In this document: positions 8,600 to 11,632 of the stretch, piece by piece
How the letters are laid out: each line of letters begins with the position of its first letter
How positions within the stretch are numbered: the stretch's first letter is position 1
Origin: DATAYF01 sp036272735
GTDB lineage: Bacteria > Chloroflexota > Ktedonobacteria > Ktedonobacterales > Ktedonobacteraceae
Direction of reading: 5' to 3'
DNA length: 11,632 bases
Assembly: GCA_036272735.1 (NCBI GenBank)
Contig: DATAYF010000107.1
Coordinates: forward strand, 1 to 11,632
The notes under the pieces: generated by a model
Seen by the model: the letters and a program-made list of their open reading frames with translations, nothing else
Told to the model about the DNA's origin: nothing
The model's database searches: none
Program-made: the position numbers and the translations under genes

Positions 8600-8608
8600 A
8601 TTATAGCA
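8600..8608 (-). promoter_or_regulatory. Extended -10 promoter candidate for the PLP enzyme operon
   Basis: The - strand reads TGCTATAAT, a perfect extended -10 element. No clear -35 sits 17 bases upstream. Transcription from here would give a leader of about 100 bases that contains the inverted repeat at 8547-8566, so a repressor there would act as a roadblock. It starts just beyond the long hairpin at 8637-8685, which would insulate it from the upstream hydrolase gene. Confidence 0.5.
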
Positions 8609-8636
8609 GGGGCAGCGCGACAATGCCAGCGTTTGT

Positions 8637-8685
8637 AAGCAAGCGGGCTGTTATGGCTTCCGAAGCCATAACAGCCCGCTTGCTT
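8637..8685. terminator. 49-bp perfect palindrome after the hydrolase gene
   Basis: Two exactly complementary 24-base arms (8637-8660 and 8662-8685) meet at a single central C. It lies 82 bases past the hydrolase stop codon and about 30 bases before the -10 of the next operon, so it separates two - strand transcription units. No U-run follows the stem on either strand, hence only a tentative terminator. Like the hairpins at 1238-1304 and 11495-11632, it has practically no loop. Confidence 0.6.
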
Positions 8686-8767
8686 GAGGCAACTTTTGCG
8701 AATTTCCTAGCGGAATCGTAAATTGGAGCTTATCCTCAATTGATACCCATTGCCTGCAAAGGGCTCG

Positions 8768-9643
8768 CTAGCGCTTACTCAAAAAATCGCTAATCGCGTT
8801 GCTCACCGCGTCCGGTGCATCGAACAGGATCAGGTGGCCGGCGTTAGGCACCACCACCAGGTGTGAATCAGGAATTTCACGGTGCAGTCGCTCCGCGTAA
8901 TCGAGCGGATTCTGCTGGTCGTTCTCGCCCCAGATGATGAGTGTTGGTTTGCCAGTCAAACGCAGGTCGGTAGAAACCGAGTTGACATAATTGGGGAGCA
9001 TATGACTGATGTGCATGAATAATACCTCTTTTCCCAGCTCGCTATTCCACTGGGCAATATAATTATCAAGCACATTGGCAAAGTCGCCAGGTTTTTGTGA
9101 GGCTTTTGGCAAGGTTTCGGTCAGGTTCTTGATCACGTCTTCAAGCTTGGTCTGCTTAGCGGCGTCCATATCCTGGCGCTTCTCCATCTCGGTGAGCGGC
9201 CAGTCTGGAGCAAAAGCGTGCAAGTAGCAGACGGTATCGACGAGGATCAGGGCCGCCGTCTGTTCGCGATACAGCCGTGTCGACAAGATCTGGGCAACGC
9301 CGCCGCCCAGGCCGTGCCCCACCAGCACGATGTTGGTCAAATTGAGCTGTTTCAGCAGAAAGTGCAGCGCGTCGGCCTGCCCCCAGACGGAGGTATCGGC
9401 GGGCCAGGGATGCTCGGATTCGCCATATCCCAGCATATCAATCGCGTAGACGGCGCGGCCCAGGCCAGTCAGTTGCGGTATCACACTTTCCCACGCGAAG
9501 GCTCCCGCTGGAAAGTCGTGGAGCAGCACGATAGCCCCATCCGGGCCGTACTCCTCTCCCTGGACGATATAACTCAACGTATAGTGTATGACGTTGGCTG
9601 TACGCCGCGTGGACGCTGTCGTATATGATATTTTACTACTCAT
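8768..9643 (-). CDS. Alpha/beta hydrolase-fold protein with Gly at the nucleophile position
   Basis: 291 residues, the usual size for the fold, starting at ATG 9643 behind AAGGTG. The order of elements is canonical: HDFP oxyanion-hole strand-turn (42-45), AIDMLGYGESEHP (67-79), the nucleophile elbow VGHGLGGG (108-115), a cap region (about 140-225), the acid strand WGENDQ (238-243, Asp242) and NAGH (267-270, His270). The elbow normally reads GHSxGG; here residue 111 is Gly (codon GGC at 9313-9311), one base away from Ser AGC. The acid and base are kept. The protein may be catalytically dead, use another mechanism, or the base may be a sequence error. Substrate class cannot be told from sequence. 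It lies 98 bases after enolase on the same strand, so it may share its transcript, with no obvious functional link. Confidence 0.82.
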   Translation of the reverse strand: MSSKISYTTASTRRTANVIHYTLSYIVQGEEYGPDGAIVLLHDFPAGAFAWESVIPQLTGLGRAVYAIDMLGYGESEHPWPADTSVWGQADALHFLLKQLNLTNIVLVGHGLGGGVAQILSTRLYREQTAALILVDTVCYLHAFAPDWPLTEMEKRQDMDAAKQTKLEDVIKNLTETLPKASQKPGDFANVLDNYIAQWNSELGKEVLFMHISHMLPNYVNSVSTDLRLTGKPTLIIWGENDQQNPLDYAERLHREIPDSHLVVVPNAGHLILFDAPDAVSNAISDFLSKR

Positions 9644-9741
9644 AATTTCTTCACCTTAGATACGTTGTGCAGCAAGTATTTTTTCGGAGGGCTATAAAGG
9701 CTACCCATTGCTTTGCTTATACTATAGCGCAAATCGTGTTG

Positions 9742-11067
9742 TTATGCCTTCGCATAAAGCGAGGGCACATTGTAGAAGGCGCTGAAGCCCGCGTAGCGCG
9801 CTGCCTCGCTCCCTAATTCGTCCTCGATTACGAGCAAACGGTTATATTTTGCGACCCGCTCACTGCGTGCAGGAGCGCCTGTTTTGATCTGTCCAGCGTT
9901 GGTGGCAACCGCCAGGTCGGCGATGGTCGTATCCTCGGTTTCACCTGAGCGGTGCGAGATGACCGCCGTAAAGGCCGCACGCTTCGCCATTTCGATGGCC
10001 GCCAGCGTCTCGGTCAAGGTACCGATCTGATTGAGCTTGACCAGAATAGAGTTGGCACTCTGCTCGCTAATGCCGCGTTTGAGTCGTGTGGTGTTGGTCA
10101 CGAACAGATCGTCGCCGACCAACTGCACCCGGTTGCCCAGCCGTTGGCGCAGGATCGCCCAGCCCTCCCAATCGTCCTCGGACAGCCCATCTTCAATGGA
10201 GATAATGGGGTATTCGTGAATCCACTGCTCGTACAGGTCCACCATCTCTTTCGAGCTTAACGTGCGCCCCTCACGTGCCAGTACGTACTTGCCTTTGCTG
10301 TAGAATTCGCTGGATGCCGGGTCCATGCCAAGAAAAATATCCACGCCCGGCTTATAACCCGCCGTCTCGATAGCGGCGATGATGACCTCTAGCGCATCAC
10401 GGTTCGAACTGAGCGAGGGGGCAAACCCACCTTCGTCGCCCACGTTGGTGTTGAGCTTGCGACCCTGCAACACCTTCTTGAGTCCCTGGTAGACCTCTGC
10501 GCCCATACGCAGCGCCTCACGAAACGAGCTGGCCCCTACCGGCAAGATCATGTATTCTTGCATGTCAGTCGAATTGTCTGCGTGCTTGCCACCGTTCAAA
10601 ATATTCATCATGGGGACCGGTAGCGTGCGTGCAGCTACACCACCTACATAGCGGTACAATGGTTGGTTCCAGGCTTGTGCGGCTGCTTTAGCGACTGCTA
10701 GCGACACACCCAACAACGCGTTGGCTCCCAGCTTGCCCTTGTTCTCGGTGCCATCGAGCTGGATCATGACTTCGTCGATCATCGTCTGATCGTTGGCGTC
10801 CAGGCCAACCAGGGCATCATTGAGCACGTCATTAACATTGGCTACGGCGTTCAAGACACCCTTCCCGCCATAACGGCCCTTATCGCCGTCGCGCAGCTCT
10901 ACCGCTTCGTGTGCGCCTGTTGATGCCCCGGAAGGAACAGCGGCCACGCCGCTTGTGCCACCCATCAAGAGCACTTCAACCTGCACGGTAGGATTTCCGC
11001 GTGAGTCGAGGATTTCGCGGGCCGAGACCGCTTCAATCGTGGTAAAATCGTTGGTGTTCGTTGGCAT
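9742..11067 (-). CDS. eno: Enolase (phosphopyruvate hydratase)
   Basis: 441 residues from ATG 11067, chosen because GGAGGA sits seven bases upstream; the ATG at 11103 in the same frame would add 12 residues absent from the family. It converts 2-phosphoglycerate to phosphoenolpyruvate with Mg2+ in glycolysis and gluconeogenesis, in the cytoplasm. Every active-site motif is present: AREILDSRGNPT (16-27), SGASTG (46-51), NVGDEGGFAP (208-217, general acid/base partner Glu212), Mg ligands Asp249, Glu292 (SIEDG) and Asp319 (VGDD), Lys344 in LVKLNQIGT, SHRSGET with His372 (371-377), and IKTGAPARSE with Lys395. Length and motifs are those of a normal, working enzyme. An IS605-type insertion ends about 80 bases upstream, so the native promoter must lie in that short gap or have been displaced. 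Confidence 0.97.
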   Translation of the reverse strand: MPTNTNDFTTIEAVSAREILDSRGNPTVQVEVLLMGGTSGVAAVPSGASTGAHEAVELRDGDKGRYGGKGVLNAVANVNDVLNDALVGLDANDQTMIDEVMIQLDGTENKGKLGANALLGVSLAVAKAAAQAWNQPLYRYVGGVAARTLPVPMMNILNGGKHADNSTDMQEYMILPVGASSFREALRMGAEVYQGLKKVLQGRKLNTNVGDEGGFAPSLSSNRDALEVIIAAIETAGYKPGVDIFLGMDPASSEFYSKGKYVLAREGRTLSSKEMVDLYEQWIHEYPIISIEDGLSEDDWEGWAILRQRLGNRVQLVGDDLFVTNTTRLKRGISEQSANSILVKLNQIGTLTETLAAIEMAKRAAFTAVISHRSGETEDTTIADLAVATNAGQIKTGAPARSERVAKYNRLLVIEDELGSEAARYAGFSAFYNVPSLYAKA

Positions 11068-11205
11068 AAATATGTCCTCCACGTGTTTGCGCATAGGCTG
11101 CATGGTCTTCTTCGCGTACCAAATGCTGTGTATGTAGCTTGCGCTTACAGTAAACGAGCCAGAAAGCCCTGTCTCTTCAGAGCGGGGATGAATGGCTCTT
11201 CCTCA

Positions 11206-11234
11206 TTGACAATCATTAGAACATTTGCTATCCT
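11206..11234 (+). promoter_or_regulatory. Sigma-70-type promoter inside the IS605-like element
   Basis: TTGACA (11206-11211), a spacer of exactly 17 bases, then TATCCT (11229-11234). The -35 is a perfect consensus. It fires rightward, away from enolase, into the short tnpB-like frame and the structured RNA region. Confidence 0.6.
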
Positions 11235-11246
11235 CTTTTGTATGAA

Positions 11247-11471
11247 ATGAAGCCATTGCAAAAAGATTCGTCGAAGGACGATGAGGCATGCTACCCACCT
11301 CACGGTCGGTCTGGCTTCATCCACCACAAAAATTGTGGTTGGTACCGAGGGGCACTCGGGAACCTGCACGCTTCGGTTTGCCTAACGCTTCTGGACATGG
11401 GACCTCTACCTTTCAGTTGCAAGACTGACGGGCAAGTCTCATGGATGAAGGAAGAATCCCCGCTCTTTTGA
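11247..11471 (+). pseudogene. Internally deleted tnpB remnant (short ORF)
   Basis: An open frame of about 74 codons from ATG 11247 to a TGA inside the right-end hairpin. Its last residues, MKEESPLF, resemble the C-terminal tails of TnpB proteins, whose stop codons often fall in that hairpin. None of the RuvC-like or zinc-finger motifs of TnpB (for example CxxCG) is present, so no nuclease can be made. The middle probably represents only the omega-RNA-overlapping 3' end of the old gene. No ribosome site is clear, and translation is doubtful. Confidence 0.4.
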
Positions 11472-11477
11472 GGCGGG
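11458..11477 (+). repeat. Right-end hairpin of the IS605-like element
   Basis: CCCGCTC pairs with GAGGCGGG around TTTT, leaving one unpaired G. It resembles the hairpin at 319-339 in position and bulge design, and is followed nine bases after its last paired base by the end of the proposed cleavage site TCAA. Confidence 0.55.
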
Positions 11478-11494
11478 AAGTGTCAATACATAAG

Positions 11495-11632
11495 CGTTGC
11501 GGAGCTATTGTACATCGATTGTGGCAGGTTGGGCAAGGGATAGGCAAAAGGGATGACCCCCGCGCGGGGGTCATCCCTTTTGCCTATCCCTTGCCCAACC
11601 TGCCACAATCGATGTACAATAGCTCCGCAACG
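11495..11632. repeat. 138-bp perfect loopless palindrome at the window edge
   Basis: Two exact 69-base inverted copies meet between 11563 and 11564 (CGC then GCG) with no spacer. The symmetry runs to the last base given, so the repeat could continue outside. It begins eight bases after the IS605-like element. No coding is seen in it. It may be a native long hairpin like those at 1238-1304 and 8637-8685, the middle of a larger inverted duplication, or a fold-back assembly product at a contig end. Confidence 0.9.

Larger units (their letters stand above)
11149..11486 (+). mobile_element. Non-autonomous IS200/IS605-type element with both ends
   Basis: About 338 bp with the architecture of an IS605-group element but no transposase. 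The left end has a stem GAGCCA (11156-11161) with TGGCTC (11193-11198) enclosing a G+C-rich inner hairpin. Next come a strong promoter, a short open frame, several stem-loops (11321-11342; 11345-11359; 11396-11443) and a right-end hairpin CCCGCTC / GAGGCGGG (11459-11477). TTAC lies just left (11145-11148) and TCAA ends the right side (11483-11486); these match the target and right cleavage tetranucleotides known for IS608. The interior carries the omega-RNA-like 10-mer GGCACTCGGG (11351-11360). It looks like a deletion derivative mobilised in trans, or an omega-RNA unit retained after tnpB loss. Confidence 0.6.

Noticed and set aside
9644..9741. Separate promoter for the hydrolase between it and enolase
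   Set aside because: A TATAGT-like -10 is present but without a credible -35 or extended element, so I did not call it.
11068..11103. Upstream ATG for enolase (12 extra codons)
   Set aside because: The ATG at 11067 has GGAGGA at ideal spacing, and enolases begin at that point.

Overview
The window reads as bacterial chromosome of middling GC content. The gene set and style suggest a Ktedonobacteria-type member of the Chloroflexota: an actinobacteria-like pairing of a PLP enzyme with a lactone oxidase, IS200/IS605 debris and very long perfect palindromes between genes. That placement rests on recall of protein families and gene style, not on a marker gene. No rRNA, tRNA or CRISPR array is visible.

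Layout. Bases 1-340 hold a structured non-coding stretch that looks like the right end and omega-RNA region of an IS200/IS605 (TnpB) element. A nested stem-loop (363-415) follows. The first gene, on the + strand (478-1200), encodes a Rad52/Sak-like single-strand-annealing candidate with an Ala-Pro linker. A 67-bp perfect hairpin (1238-1304) separates it from everything else, which lies on the - strand. Read in the direction of transcription, the - strand genes are enolase (11067-9742), an alpha/beta hydrolase-fold protein whose nucleophile position is Gly (9643-8768), a three-gene operon of PLP aldolase/deaminase, FAD lactone/alditol oxidase and APC permease (8489-4349), and an overlapping DUF58-DUF4129 membrane pair (4177-1363). 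Beyond enolase, 11149-11486 is a short non-autonomous IS605-type element with both ends present. The window then ends on a 138-bp perfect palindrome (11495-11632).

How the genes may work together. The three-gene operon looks like an uptake-plus-catabolism unit: the permease would import an amino acid or amine, a fold-type III PLP enzyme would cleave or deaminate it, and the flavoprotein would oxidise a hydroxylated product. The substrate is unknown. The DUF58-DUF4129 pair is half of the usual MoxR/DUF58/DUF4129/transglutaminase cluster; the ATPase and transglutaminase are not in view. Enolase is housekeeping glycolysis. The most distinctive non-coding features are the three long, nearly loopless palindromes and the two IS605-derived structured segments, one near each end of the window.
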